This document shows positions 41,919 to 49,703 of a DNA stretch of 64,000 bases, piece by piece; positions within the stretch are counted from its first letter, which is position 1; every line of letters starts with the position of its first letter. Under the pieces are notes generated by a model. That model was not told where the DNA came from. It did no database searches and worked only from the letters and a program-made list of their open reading frames with translations. The DNA is from Chloroflexota bacterium (GTDB lineage Bacteria; Chloroflexota; Anaerolineae; Anaerolineales; Villigracilaceae). The stretch spans positions 151,851-215,850 of the forward strand of contig JACRBL010000055.1 of the NCBI GenBank assembly GCA_016234485.1, read 5' to 3'. A program made the translations under genes and the position numbers.

Positions 41919-43790
41919 CTAATCCGCCGCCACCTCATCCAAGACATCCGAAGTCTGCGAGACTTCGGATGTCTCCACGATTCCCTCCTCATCCACGCCA
42001 TACTGCACTTCCAACTGATGGCGGAACTGTTGCGTGTACAGGTTGTAGTAGTGTCCGCGCTGGCGCAGGAGTTCGGCGTGCGTCCCTTGCTCGGCGATGC
42101 GTCCGTTCTCGATGACCAGGATGCGGTCGGCGCGGCGGATGGTGCTGAGGCGGTGCGCGATGACGAAGGAGGTGCGTCCCTGCATCAGCGCTTCCATGCC
42201 GCGTTGGATCAGGGCTTCGGTCAGCGTGTCCACGGAGGAGGTGGCCTCGTCCATGATGAACAGTTCGGGTCGCGCCAACACCGCGCGGGCGAGCGAGATC
42301 AACTGCTTCTGTCCAACCGAGAGCAGGTTGCCGCCTTCGCCCACGTTTTGTTCGTAACCCTTTTCGAGCGTCACGATGAAATCGTGTGCACCCGCGATCT
42401 TGGCGGCCTCTTCCACGTCTGCGTCGGATGCGTCCAGCTTTCCGTAGCGGATATTCTCTCGCACCGAGCCGCTGAACAGATGCGGCGTTTGCAACACGAT
42501 GCCGATCCTGGAATGGATGGACTGTAATGTAAATTGCGTATAGTCAATATCGCCTATTCGAATTTCTCCACTCTGTGGTTCAAAGAAACGACAGAGCAGG
42601 TTGACGATCGTGGACTTGCCGCCGCCCGTCGGTCCGACGAGAGCGATCGTCTCGCCAGGATTCACCGTCAGCGTGAAGTCGGTCAGCACGGGCTTGCGAT
42701 CTTCGTAGTAGAAGTCCACGTGATCGAACTCGATCTTGCCGAGCAGGGAGGTGGCCGCGACCGCGTCGGGTCTGTTGTGGACCTTGGGGCGAGTGTCCAA
42801 CAATTTGAAGATTCTCTCCGCCGACGCGATGGAGTGTTGCATCTCCGAGTAGACGCGCGCCAGGTCTTGCACAGGCCAGAGCATGAAGGTGAGGTAACCT
42901 ACGAAGGCTTGGATACCACCGATGGTGAGCAGGCCTGTTTGCGATTGCAGGCCGCCGTACCAGATAATGCCGCCGAGCGCGATAGACGAGACGATCTGCA
43001 CGGCGGGCAGGAACAACGCCGAGAGCCACGCGGCGCGATACGAGGCGCGGTACATCTTGTCGGTCAGTTCCTGAAATTCCACCAGGTTCTGGTCTTCGCG
43101 TCCGAGGGCTTTGACGACGCGCACGCCCTGAATGTTTTCGTTGTACGCGCCCGTGATCTTCGAGTTGGCGCGGCGGCTGTTGCGGAACTCCACCAGAATC
43201 TTCTTGCGGAATTGCACCGCGATGACCATCAGCACAGGGACGATCAACAGCACGGCCAGGCCGAGTTTCCAGTTGATGATCATCATGAAGATGGCCGACG
43301 TGGTGATGTTCACCGCCGCCCAGGTGCTGTCCAGCACGCCCCACGTCACCAGCTCGGAGACGCGCCCCGAGTCGGATGTGACGCGCGCCATCAAACGTCC
43401 CACCGCCATTTGCGAGTAGTACGATAGCGACAGGTCTTGCAGGTGGTTGAACATGTTCCTGCGCAGGTCATACTGCACGCGCTCGCCCAACACGCCCGCG
43501 AGATAGATCGCGCCGAACACCATCGCAGCCTGCAACAGGATGAATCCGCCGTAGATGCCCGCGAGGCGCATCACAGTGGCAGAGTCGCCGAGGTTGATGC
43601 CCTTGTCCACGATGTCCTTGTTTAGATACGTGAAGTACGCATCCAGTGCGGACACCGCAAGGATGGTCAACACGAATCCAAGCACCCAACTCCAGTAAGG
43701 GGAGACCAGTTTCACAATGCGCTTGAAGACAGGCGCGGTGAGTTGAGAGGTGTACTCTTCTTCTTCGATTTCGGTAATGTTGTCTGCCAT
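41919..43790 (-). CDS. ABC exporter half-transporter with the canonical ATPase site
   Basis: A 623-residue protein with six membrane helices (about 35-320) and a C-terminal ATPase. Walker A is GPTGGGKST, the signature reads LSVGQ instead of LSGGQ, and Walker B is LFIMDEATSS with the catalytic Glu. The preceding gene has Asp instead of that Glu, so the two fit a heterodimeric exporter with one degenerate site formed by the neighbour's Walker motifs and this protein's odd signature (as in BmrCD, LmrCD and TM287/288). The last residues (about 602-613) are encoded by a palindrome (41942-41974). It probably exports drugs or lipids. Confidence 0.9.
   Translation of the reverse strand: MADNITEIEEEEYTSQLTAPVFKRIVKLVSPYWSWVLGFVLTILAVSALDAYFTYLNKDIVDKGINLGDSATVMRLAGIYGGFILLQAAMVFGAIYLAGVLGERVQYDLRRNMFNHLQDLSLSYYSQMAVGRLMARVTSDSGRVSELVTWGVLDSTWAAVNITTSAIFMMIINWKLGLAVLLIVPVLMVIAVQFRKKILVEFRNSRRANSKITGAYNENIQGVRVVKALGREDQNLVEFQELTDKMYRASYRAAWLSALFLPAVQIVSSIALGGIIWYGGLQSQTGLLTIGGIQAFVGYLTFMLWPVQDLARVYSEMQHSIASAERIFKLLDTRPKVHNRPDAVAATSLLGKIEFDHVDFYYEDRKPVLTDFTLTVNPGETIALVGPTGGGKSTIVNLLCRFFEPQSGEIRIGDIDYTQFTLQSIHSRIGIVLQTPHLFSGSVRENIRYGKLDASDADVEEAAKIAGAHDFIVTLEKGYEQNVGEGGNLLSVGQKQLISLARAVLARPELFIMDEATSSVDTLTEALIQRGMEALMQGRTSFVIAHRLSTIRRADRILVIENGRIAEQGTHAELLRQRGHYYNLYTQQFRHQLEVQYGVDEEGIVETSEVSQTSDVLDEVAAD
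41942..41974. repeat. AGACTTCCGAAGTCT-family palindrome at the 3' end of the ABC gene
   Basis: AGACATCCGAAGTCT (41942-41956) and AGACTTCGGATGTCT (41960-41974) are perfect inverted arms around GCG. It is in frame, encodes about VETSEVSQTSDV, and lies 190 bases from an intergenic copy with the same loop (41718-41752). Confidence 0.88.
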
Positions 43791-43811
43791 GTTCTAATCC
43801 TCTTTTCAACC

Positions 43812-43931
43812 GTCATAGCGAGCGAAGTTGGTCGAGTAAGCGGCGCTCTTCCGCTGTATCGAGACCAATTGCTTCGTCGGGTCTCGATATGCCCGAAAAG
43901 CACGGGCTACTCGACCCTCCTCGCAATGACG
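43812..43931. repeat. Palindromic element, GAAGCAATC/GATTGCTTC family, with inner hairpins
   Basis: It starts GTCATAGCGAGCGAAGTTGG and ends TCGACCCTCCTCGCAATGAC, with the inner word AATTGCTTCGTCGGG. Extra inner words TGGTCGAGTA and TACTCGACC form another inverted pair. It fills the gap between the two ABC half-transporter genes. Confidence 0.75.
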
Positions 43932-43964
43932 GTAAACAGTTACGCAATACGCAACACGCAATAC

Positions 43965-45800
43965 TCATGCTCCAGCGCGAGCAACTTCGAGTTCAAGTTC
44001 CTCATCAATCCTCGTCTGGATGTCGTAGATTCGGCGGTAGATGCCAAATTCTTGTCGGAGCAGTGCATCGTGCGTTCCCATCTGAACCACTTCACCTTTA
44101 TCCAACACAAGGATCAGGTCGGCGATCATCACCGATTGGATGCGGTGCGCGATGATGAACGTAGTACGGTTCTGCATCAGCGAGTTGAGCGCTTCGCGTA
44201 TCTCTGCCTCTGTTTCGAGATCCACGGAGGAAGTCGAGTCGTCGAGGATCAGGATGCGCGGATTTTTTAGCAAGGTGCGGGCAATTGTTACGCGTTGCTT
44301 CTGCCCGCCAGAAAGCGTTACGCCTTTTTCACCGACCAGCGTGTTGTAGCCGTCGGGGAAGGACTGGATCACTTCGTGGATCGCGGCGGCCTTCGCGGCT
44401 CGTTCGATCTCCTCCTGCGACACATCGCGGCCGACGCCGTAGGTGATGTTCTCGCGGATCGAGCGGCTGAACAGGAATGGCTCCTGCTCCACGATGCCGA
44501 TTTGCTTTCGCAAATACTCGCGCGGATAATCGCGCAACTCCGCACCGTCGAGCAGGATGCTCCCGCCCGTGTACTCATGGAAGCGTGGCAGGAGATTCAC
44601 CAGCGAAGTCTTGCCCGAACCCGTCGAGCCAAGCAACGCCACTGCCTGTCCAGGCTTCACATGGAACGAGACATTCTTCAGCACATCAGACTTCCCGTCC
44701 GAGTACATGAATGAGACATCCTTGAAGACCAGATCGCCTCGCGCCTGACCTTCGGGCTGGACGCGGCCTTCGAAGAGAGCTTCGCGGTCCTGCTTGACGA
44801 TCTCCATCAGGCGTGAGTACGAAACCAACCCCGAGGAGGCTTGCACGATGATGCGTCCCAGGTTGCGGATCGGCCACAGCAACTGCGTGATGAGTCCCGT
44901 GTACGCGACGTACGTGCCGACGGTGATATCGCCATTGATCGCCAGCGTTGCGCCGTAGACGAAGCCGAACAACATCTGAAAGCCCAGCACCACATCCGAG
45001 AGCGGCCAGAAGAGCGAGTGCATCTTCAAGAGATGTTTGCCGCGCTTGAACTTCTCGAAGTTATCCTTCTCGAACTTGCCCATCTCGTAATCCTGACGGG
45101 CAAAGGCCTTCACCACGCGTACGCCAGTCAGGTTTTCCTGCAAGGTGGTCGAGAGGATGGCTTCCTGCTCTTGATATTGCTCGTAGCGTTTGGTCACCAG
45201 TTTGAAGAACCAGAGTGACACGCCCAACACTACGGGGATCGTCACGATGGATAGCCAGGCCAGTCTCGGATTCAGATTGAGAAGCGCCACAAAGTTGATG
45301 ATGAACACCAACAGGATACGCCCCACGCCGATGGCTTGTTCCGAGAAGAAGCGGCGGAGCGAGTCCACGTCTGAGGTGACGCGCTCGATCAGGTCGCCTG
45401 TCGGCGTTTTGCTGTGATACGCGAAACTTAGCCGCTGGATGTGATCGAAGAGATAGTCGCGCAGGCGGCGCGTGATGCCCTCGGCGGTGTACGCGGCCAG
45501 ACGTCCAGAGAGATACGAGAAGAATCCCTCGAAGCACGCCAACGCCACAAACGCGAGCGCGATGAGGGCGAGAGTCTGATTCAGCGTGGAAAAGGCAAAA
45601 GTCTGCGCGCCCAGCACAACGTCCGCGAAGTAGCGAAGAAGGATGAAGGTGAAGGTGCGTGAGGCGGCAGAGACAGCCAGCGCGACCGTCGCAAGCAGGT
45701 ACGGGAGGCGGTAGTCCGTCATCATGCGCCAGACGCCGGCCAGTTTGCTTTTGGCCGCGAGTGATTGACGGAAGTCGAAGGTTTGGGGTTGATGTGTCAT
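43965..45800 (-). CDS. ABC exporter half-transporter with degenerate ATPase site
   Basis: A 611-residue protein from the ATG at 45800; the extension upstream is the terminator and repeat region. Six membrane helices (about 40-330) are followed by Walker A GSTGSGKTS, signature LSGGQKQRV and Walker B ILILDDSTSS, where Asp replaces the catalytic Glu. This is the mark of the degenerate partner in heterodimeric exporters. It lies directly upstream of the canonical partner. A leader ORF, an intrinsic terminator and a promoter precede it, so expression is probably set by attenuation. Likely substrate: drugs or other amphiphiles. Confidence 0.9.
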   Translation of the reverse strand: MTHQPQTFDFRQSLAAKSKLAGVWRMMTDYRLPYLLATVALAVSAASRTFTFILLRYFADVVLGAQTFAFSTLNQTLALIALAFVALACFEGFFSYLSGRLAAYTAEGITRRLRDYLFDHIQRLSFAYHSKTPTGDLIERVTSDVDSLRRFFSEQAIGVGRILLVFIINFVALLNLNPRLAWLSIVTIPVVLGVSLWFFKLVTKRYEQYQEQEAILSTTLQENLTGVRVVKAFARQDYEMGKFEKDNFEKFKRGKHLLKMHSLFWPLSDVVLGFQMLFGFVYGATLAINGDITVGTYVAYTGLITQLLWPIRNLGRIIVQASSGLVSYSRLMEIVKQDREALFEGRVQPEGQARGDLVFKDVSFMYSDGKSDVLKNVSFHVKPGQAVALLGSTGSGKTSLVNLLPRFHEYTGGSILLDGAELRDYPREYLRKQIGIVEQEPFLFSRSIRENITYGVGRDVSQEEIERAAKAAAIHEVIQSFPDGYNTLVGEKGVTLSGGQKQRVTIARTLLKNPRILILDDSTSSVDLETEAEIREALNSLMQNRTTFIIAHRIQSVMIADLILVLDKGEVVQMGTHDALLRQEFGIYRRIYDIQTRIDEELELEVARAGA

Positions 45801-45811
45801 GTTCGTTCTCC

Positions 45812-45850
45812 CCCCTCTCCCGGTGTTGGGAGAGGGGCAGGGGGTGAGGG
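45812..45850. repeat. CCCCTCTCCC/GGGAGAGGGG hairpin repeat in the ABC 5' region
   Basis: CCCCTCTCCC (45812-45821) pairs with GGGAGAGGGG (45828-45837), followed by CAGGGGGTGAGGG. It lies between the leader terminator and the start codon of the ABC gene at 45800. Confidence 0.75.
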
Positions 45851-45862
45851 CGGCGGGCAAAT

Positions 45863-45895
45863 AAAAAAGCCACGGTGCGAGCGCAACCGTGGCTT
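45863..45895 (-). terminator. Intrinsic terminator between leader ORF and ABC exporter genes
   Basis: Read on the minus strand, AAGCCACGGT and ACCGTGGCTT form a 10-bp stem around a nine-base loop, followed by a run of six T in all. It begins 22 bases after the leader stop codon and about 60 bases before the ABC start, the position of an attenuator. Confidence 0.85.
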
Positions 45896-45917
45896 GAGGG
45901 GACAAGACAGGAATGAC

Positions 45918-46001
45918 CTAGGGACGGTCAACTGGCGCGCTACGCGAAGGTAAAGAACCGCTTGCAGCGGGGACGAAGATGTAGAATTTAGCGATGTTCA
46001 T
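45918..46001 (-). CDS. 27-residue leader ORF upstream of the ABC exporter
   Basis: The ATG at 46001 follows AAAGGAG, six bases upstream. The product begins MNIAKFYIFVPAASG, ends PVDRP and stops with TAG at 45918. It contains no run of one amino acid, so it does not look like an amino-acid attenuator. A promoter lies just upstream and an intrinsic terminator just downstream. The layout resembles the bmrB leader peptide in front of bmrCD in Bacillus subtilis, where ribosome stalling in the leader lets transcription reach the exporter genes. Sequence similarity to BmrB is not evident; the role is inferred from position. It could also be a free small protein. Confidence 0.6.
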   Translation of the reverse strand: MNIAKFYIFVPAASGSLPSRSAPVDRP

Positions 46002-46057
46002 GTAGCGCTCCTTTCGTTGGAATTTGCAGTCGCTGAACAATTTCAACTGCGAACGGC

Positions 46058-46087
46058 AGTTTATCACGGGTGGGGAAGGGGTGTCAA
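46058..46087 (-). promoter_or_regulatory. Promoter of the leader and ABC exporter operon
   Basis: On the minus strand a perfect TTGACA (46087-46082) is followed after 18 bases by TAAACT (46063-46058), or after 17 bases by ATAAAC. A hairpin AACTGC-GAACG-GCAGTT (46045-46061) overlaps the -10 region and start site. The leader ATG is at 46001. Confidence 0.65.
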
Positions 46088-46135
46088 GATGAAAATTAGA
46101 TTAATTAGCTGAAAGCTGTTCTCTTGCATAAAACA

Positions 46136-47521
46136 TCACATGGTATGCGCCAGGTTGTTGATCCACTTTCGCGAGCGATAGCGACTCATGCCAAAGAACC
46201 ACTTCGTCACCTCTTCGGACAAGACGCAGACCGCCACCCAATAAACGGGGAGGTGGAAGGCGAACGCGCCCAAGGCCGAGAGCGGCACGCCGACGATCCA
46301 GATGATGATGCCGTCCACGAAGAGCGAGAACTTTGTATCGCCGCCCGCGCGTAAAATACCGACCACAATTGTCATGTTGTTGACGCGCACCCACAGGAAG
46401 AGACTCGCCACGTTCATCACCAGGCTGGCGTTTTGGATCACTTCGGGCGAGACGTTGTAAAGCGATAGGATCGGCCATTTGAAAACTTGTAGCAGGAGTC
46501 CCATCAGTAGCCCGCCGACTACGCCGATGCCCAGCGAGCGACCCGCGTACACGTAGGCTTCCTCCTCGTCCCCTGCGCCGATGCGATTGCCGACGAGCAC
46601 GGAGGTCGCGTTGGAGATGCCGATGAAAATCACAAACGCCACTTGCTCGACCGAGCTGATGATGTTCACCGCCGCGAGCGCGTCTGTGCCCATGCGGCCG
46701 TAGATGGCGGCGTAGGCTGTGATTCCCAGCGACCAGAACAATTCGTTCAGGATGACGGGGAACATGGGTTTCAGAATCCTGCCCATGAAGGCGGCGTTCA
46801 AATCCGTCAACTCACGCAGAGACGCGGCCACGGGCGACTTGCTCCTGTAAACAAAGAACAGCAAGACCGCACACTCCAACACGCGCGCGATCACCGTCGC
46901 CACTGCCGCGCCGTTGATGGACATTTCGGGCAGGCCGAGCTCGCCGAAGATCAACGCCCAGGAAAGGATCGTGTTCAAGATCAGCGCGCCCGCGCCGACG
47001 AAGGTCGGCGTGACCACGTCGCCCGTGGAACGCATCACCATGGCGTAACTGCTCGTGATGGACGACAGTAGGAACGACCATGAAAATATTCGCATGTATT
47101 CGATGCCGAGCGCGATCACTGCGGGGTCAGTGGAATAGATCGAAAGAAATTTTTCAGGCACGAATTGCGAGATGCCGATAAAGATCAAGGCGGTAAAAAG
47201 CGCCAGAACCAAACTCATCCCCAGCACACGGCGCAAGTTGGGCAGGTCGCGGTTTCCCCAGAATTGGGCGGTGAACATGGCCGCGCCGCTCACCACGCCA
47301 AAGTTGACCAGGTTCAGCAGGAAGGCGGCCTGTCCCGCGAGCCCAACCGCGGCGATAGCCGTCTCGCCTTTCTGACCCACGAACACCACACCCGCCATGT
47401 TCAACAACGAAAACATCGCCTGCTGAAAGATGATCGGCAAAGCCAGTTTGAGCATCTCGCGAAAATAATTTCGATCGCGGTAATAATTGAAAACCCTTTG
47501 AATAGGGGAGGGGAGCGCCAT
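46136..47521 (-). CDS. MATE-family efflux transporter
   Basis: A 461-residue membrane protein with twelve helices in two similar halves, as usual for MATE exporters. The first half has LALPIIFQQAMFSLLNMAGV and SGAAMFTAQFWGNRD; the second has GRMGTDALAAVNIISSVEQV and GISNATSVLVGNRIGAGD, the matching second-half motif. These proteins expel drugs in exchange for H+ or Na+. It lies upstream of the leader-ABC exporter operon on the same strand, with its own start region at the palindrome 47547-47571. Confidence 0.9.
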   Translation of the reverse strand: MALPSPIQRVFNYYRDRNYFREMLKLALPIIFQQAMFSLLNMAGVVFVGQKGETAIAAVGLAGQAAFLLNLVNFGVVSGAAMFTAQFWGNRDLPNLRRVLGMSLVLALFTALIFIGISQFVPEKFLSIYSTDPAVIALGIEYMRIFSWSFLLSSITSSYAMVMRSTGDVVTPTFVGAGALILNTILSWALIFGELGLPEMSINGAAVATVIARVLECAVLLFFVYRSKSPVAASLRELTDLNAAFMGRILKPMFPVILNELFWSLGITAYAAIYGRMGTDALAAVNIISSVEQVAFVIFIGISNATSVLVGNRIGAGDEEEAYVYAGRSLGIGVVGGLLMGLLLQVFKWPILSLYNVSPEVIQNASLVMNVASLFLWVRVNNMTIVVGILRAGGDTKFSLFVDGIIIWIVGVPLSALGAFAFHLPVYWVAVCVLSEEVTKWFFGMSRYRSRKWINNLAHTM

Positions 47522-47546
47522 GTAAGAAATCCTTTAAAGATCGGGT

Positions 47547-47571
47547 CTTCAAAGTGACAGTCACTTTGAAG
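47547..47571. repeat. CTTCAAAGTGAC/GTCACTTTGAAG palindrome between divergent genes
   Basis: Perfect 12-bp arms around one base, between the MATE start (47521) and the dioxygenase gene (47600). The centre GTGACAGTCACTTTG is shared with the palindrome at 54806-54838. It could be an operator or a mobile repeat. Confidence 0.65.
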
Positions 47572-47599
47572 ATGATTATAGCCCCAAGGAGATTTTAGA

Positions 47600-48256
47600 A
47601 TGAGACTTTACCCGTACCTGATCGCCCTCGCTTTGATTTTGTCCGCCTGCGCTTCGCCCGCAACCGCCACCGAAAATCCCGTTCCACCCTCGGAACCTAC
47701 CGTCTTTCCGACCGAGATTCTGCCGACGGAAATCGCCATCACACAAGAAGCGCCCGCACAGCCCGCGGACTTCTTCACGCAAAACAGCCTCGCCCTGCCC
47801 GCGCCCGTTTGCAACGGCCTCACGCCCGCGCAAACTGAGGGTCCGTATTACACGCCCAACACGCCCGAACGAAATTCCCTGCTCGAACCTGGCGTGGCAG
47901 GGACGCGCCTGCTCGTCGTCGGCTACGTGCTGGACGCCAATTGTCAGCCGCTGGCAAACGCATGGCTCGATTTCTGGCAGGCCGACGCGCAAGGTCAGTA
48001 CGATAATGTCGGCTACATTTTACGCGGCCACCAATTCACCGACGCACAAGGGCGATACTTCCTCGAGACCATCGCGCCAGGCCTCTACGAAAGCCGCCCG
48101 ATCGAACACATCCATGTCATGCTCCGCTCGGCCCTCGGCGCCGAACTCACCTCGCAGTTGTATTTTCCGCAACAGCCCATCGCCGACCTCACCGTGACGC
48201 TTGAACAGCGCGACGGCTACCTGGTGGCCTATTTCAATTTTATCCTGCCAAAATAA
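47600..48256 (+). CDS. Intradiol ring-cleavage dioxygenase-like lipoprotein
   Basis: A 218-residue lipoprotein. The signal peptide ends at LSAC (Cys15), followed by a Pro/Thr/Glu linker to about 55. The domain starts LTPAQTEGPYYTP, the family beginning, and has LDFWQADAQGQYDN, APGLYESRPIEHIHVML, which supplies Tyr and His residues in the places of the Fe(III) ligands. Intradiol dioxygenases cleave catechols, but secreted lipoprotein versions are of unknown use. It may act on aromatic compounds outside the cell. AAGGAG lies 10 bases before the ATG. Confidence 0.8.
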   Translation: MRLYPYLIALALILSACASPATATENPVPPSEPTVFPTEILPTEIAITQEAPAQPADFFTQNSLALPAPVCNGLTPAQTEGPYYTPNTPERNSLLEPGVAGTRLLVVGYVLDANCQPLANAWLDFWQADAQGQYDNVGYILRGHQFTDAQGRYFLETIAPGLYESRPIEHIHVMLRSALGAELTSQLYFPQQPIADLTVTLEQRDGYLVAYFNFILPK

Positions 48257-48268
48257 TCTAAATTCAGT

Positions 48269-48295
48269 TCTGGCGGCAGTTGGACTGCCGCCAGA
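48269..48295. repeat. TCTGGCGGCAGT/ACTGCCGCCAGA hairpin
   Basis: Perfect 12-bp arms around TGG, 12 bases after the dioxygenase stop. It is a longer-armed member of the GCAGTTGNACTGC family and may also serve as a terminator stem, though no T-run follows. Confidence 0.7.
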
Positions 48296-48316
48296 TAATT
48301 GTGGCACAATAGAGAC

Positions 48317-49192
48317 ATGCTTGCCTATCGCCTCAACCGCCAATCTCTCATCCCCATCCAAACGGCCGCAGCCAATCCCGACGAATTGACGCGCCAACTC
48401 CCGCGCGGACTCTACACCACGTTCTCGACCAACCACGGCGGGACGCGCGTTCTCGGCCTGACCGCGCACCTCAACCGACTCAACCTGCCCGCCCTCGCTT
48501 CCCATTCCGACCTTCGGCGGGCTCTGTCCTCGCTGGCCGAATCCAACGCCCCAGGCGAATCCCGCTTCCGCGTCATCCACAGCGACTCAGACGGGACGGT
48601 GTACGTCATCGTCCAAACGTTCGCGCCGCCCGCGAGGGAAATCTACGAGCGCGGCGTCCGCGTCGTCAGCGCGGACCTCGTCCGCCACGATGCGCGTCGC
48701 AAGGACTCGGGCTTTATTGCAGAGAGTCAATCCCAGCGCGCGCAGGTCGGCGGGGACGTGTATGAGGTGTTGCTGACGAAGGGAGGAAACATCTACGAGG
48801 GGATGACCTCCAACTTCTACGCCGTCATTGCGAGCGCAGGTTGCGAAGCAATCTCCTCGCGGTCGCGGGGATTGCTTCGTCGGGAAGATCACCCTCCTCG
48901 CAATGACGGAGGAATAGTGGTCACCGCGCGGACGGGCATCCTTCTGGGCGTGACGCGGCGCGCGGTACTCCGTCTCGCGAGAGGGGAGGGGATGGGCATC
49001 GAGTATCGTCCGCCGCAATTGGGGGAGAACTTCGCCGAAGCGTTTCTCACATCCAGTTCACGCGGCATCGTGCCAATTGTGAAAATTGATGAGAAGTCGG
49101 TGGGGCAGGGGAGTGTCGGGGCGTGGACGAAGCGCCTCTCTTTAGCGTACGCGGCCTACGTCGAGGAGAGAAGCGAGGCGTTGGTCGAGTAG
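48317..49192 (+). CDS. Class IV aminotransferase (branched-chain aminotransferase/ADC lyase fold) with in-frame repeat insertion
   Basis: A 291-residue PLP enzyme from the ATG at 48317. Family features include KGGNIYEGMTSNFYAV, the conserved segment before the PLP phosphate loop, and VTARTGILLGVTRR after it; a Lys in RRKDSGF is a candidate for the PLP Lys. The family includes BCAT, D-amino-acid aminotransferase and 4-amino-4-deoxychorismate lyase; which one is not clear. Residues 170-197 are encoded by an 84-base palindromic repeat inserted exactly between the two motifs, in frame and without stop. Without these 28 residues the protein would have normal family length. Whether it is active is open. 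Confidence 0.78.
   Translation: MLAYRLNRQSLIPIQTAAANPDELTRQLPRGLYTTFSTNHGGTRVLGLTAHLNRLNLPALASHSDLRRALSSLAESNAPGESRFRVIHSDSDGTVYVIVQTFAPPAREIYERGVRVVSADLVRHDARRKDSGFIAESQSQRAQVGGDVYEVLLTKGGNIYEGMTSNFYAVIASAGCEAISSRSRGLLRREDHPPRNDGGIVVTARTGILLGVTRRAVLRLARGEGMGIEYRPPQLGENFAEAFLTSSSRGIVPIVKIDEKSVGQGSVGAWTKRLSLAYAAYVEERSEALVE
48824..48907. repeat. Palindromic element, GAAGCAATC/GATTGCTTC family, inside the aminotransferase gene
   Basis: It begins GTCATTGCGAGCGCAGGTTG, has GAAGCAATCTCC and GGGGATTGCTTCGTCGGGAA in the middle, and ends CACCCTCCTCGCAATGAC. Length 84 bases, 28 codons, starting on a codon boundary. The right half matches the intergenic copy at 21870-21950 almost base for base. Confidence 0.92.
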
Positions 49193-49223
49193 TCGGATCG
49201 TTGAAGGGTCGGCGGGGGAGGAG

Positions 49224-49703
49224 TCACACTTCGTGTGCAAATCCAGTATTTTTAAAAAACTCGGCAATATAATCTTTTGCATCTTCGATAGCCAATCCTG
49301 GAGCGTGGAGTCGGCTTCCGCACCCCTCACAATACAAGATTACATAATCCTCCCTTATCGCCTTGTAATCATGGAAATGAAACGCTATTTTGACCCCTTT
49401 ACTTTCAATGAATGCAAGAACACGCTCGTTTTGATAGAAAGACAAGTTGTGGTTTTTTGCGTCCTTCGAAGCATTGCATCTTGAACACGCGGGAATGCAG
49501 TTGCTTACCGTTGTTCCTGCTTTATGGACGGGAAGGTAGTGTTCGATTACTTCATATTTTCCGCCACAATATGCACATCGATGGTTGAAATATTCCAGCG
49601 TCTCAAGCCATTGTTCCATCGTTAAATCATGGCGTGCGCCGGCTTGTTTTGCCCTTTGATTTTGACCACGCAACCTTTCTTCCATTGTCCACGTTTTTCT
49701 CAT
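49224..49703 (-). CDS. HNH endonuclease
   Basis: A 159-residue protein. The HNH/zinc core is HRCAYCGGKYEVIEHYLPVH followed by CIPACSRCNASKDAKNHNLS, with two CxxC pairs and the central His. The N terminus is basic (MEERLRGQNQRAKQAGARHD). Such nucleases occur in mobile elements, restriction and defence systems. Base use is AT-richer than neighbours. Its ATG overlaps the integrase stop by one base, so the two are coexpressed. Confidence 0.82.
   Translation of the reverse strand: MRKTWTMEERLRGQNQRAKQAGARHDLTMEQWLETLEYFNHRCAYCGGKYEVIEHYLPVHKAGTTVSNCIPACSRCNASKDAKNHNLSFYQNERVLAFIESKGVKIAFHFHDYKAIREDYVILYCEGCGSRLHAPGLAIEDAKDYIAEFFKNTGFAHEV

Noticed and set aside
45918..46001. Leader ORF as classical amino-acid attenuator
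   Set aside because: No run of a single amino acid codon is present; the exporter context fits drug-sensing stalling better.
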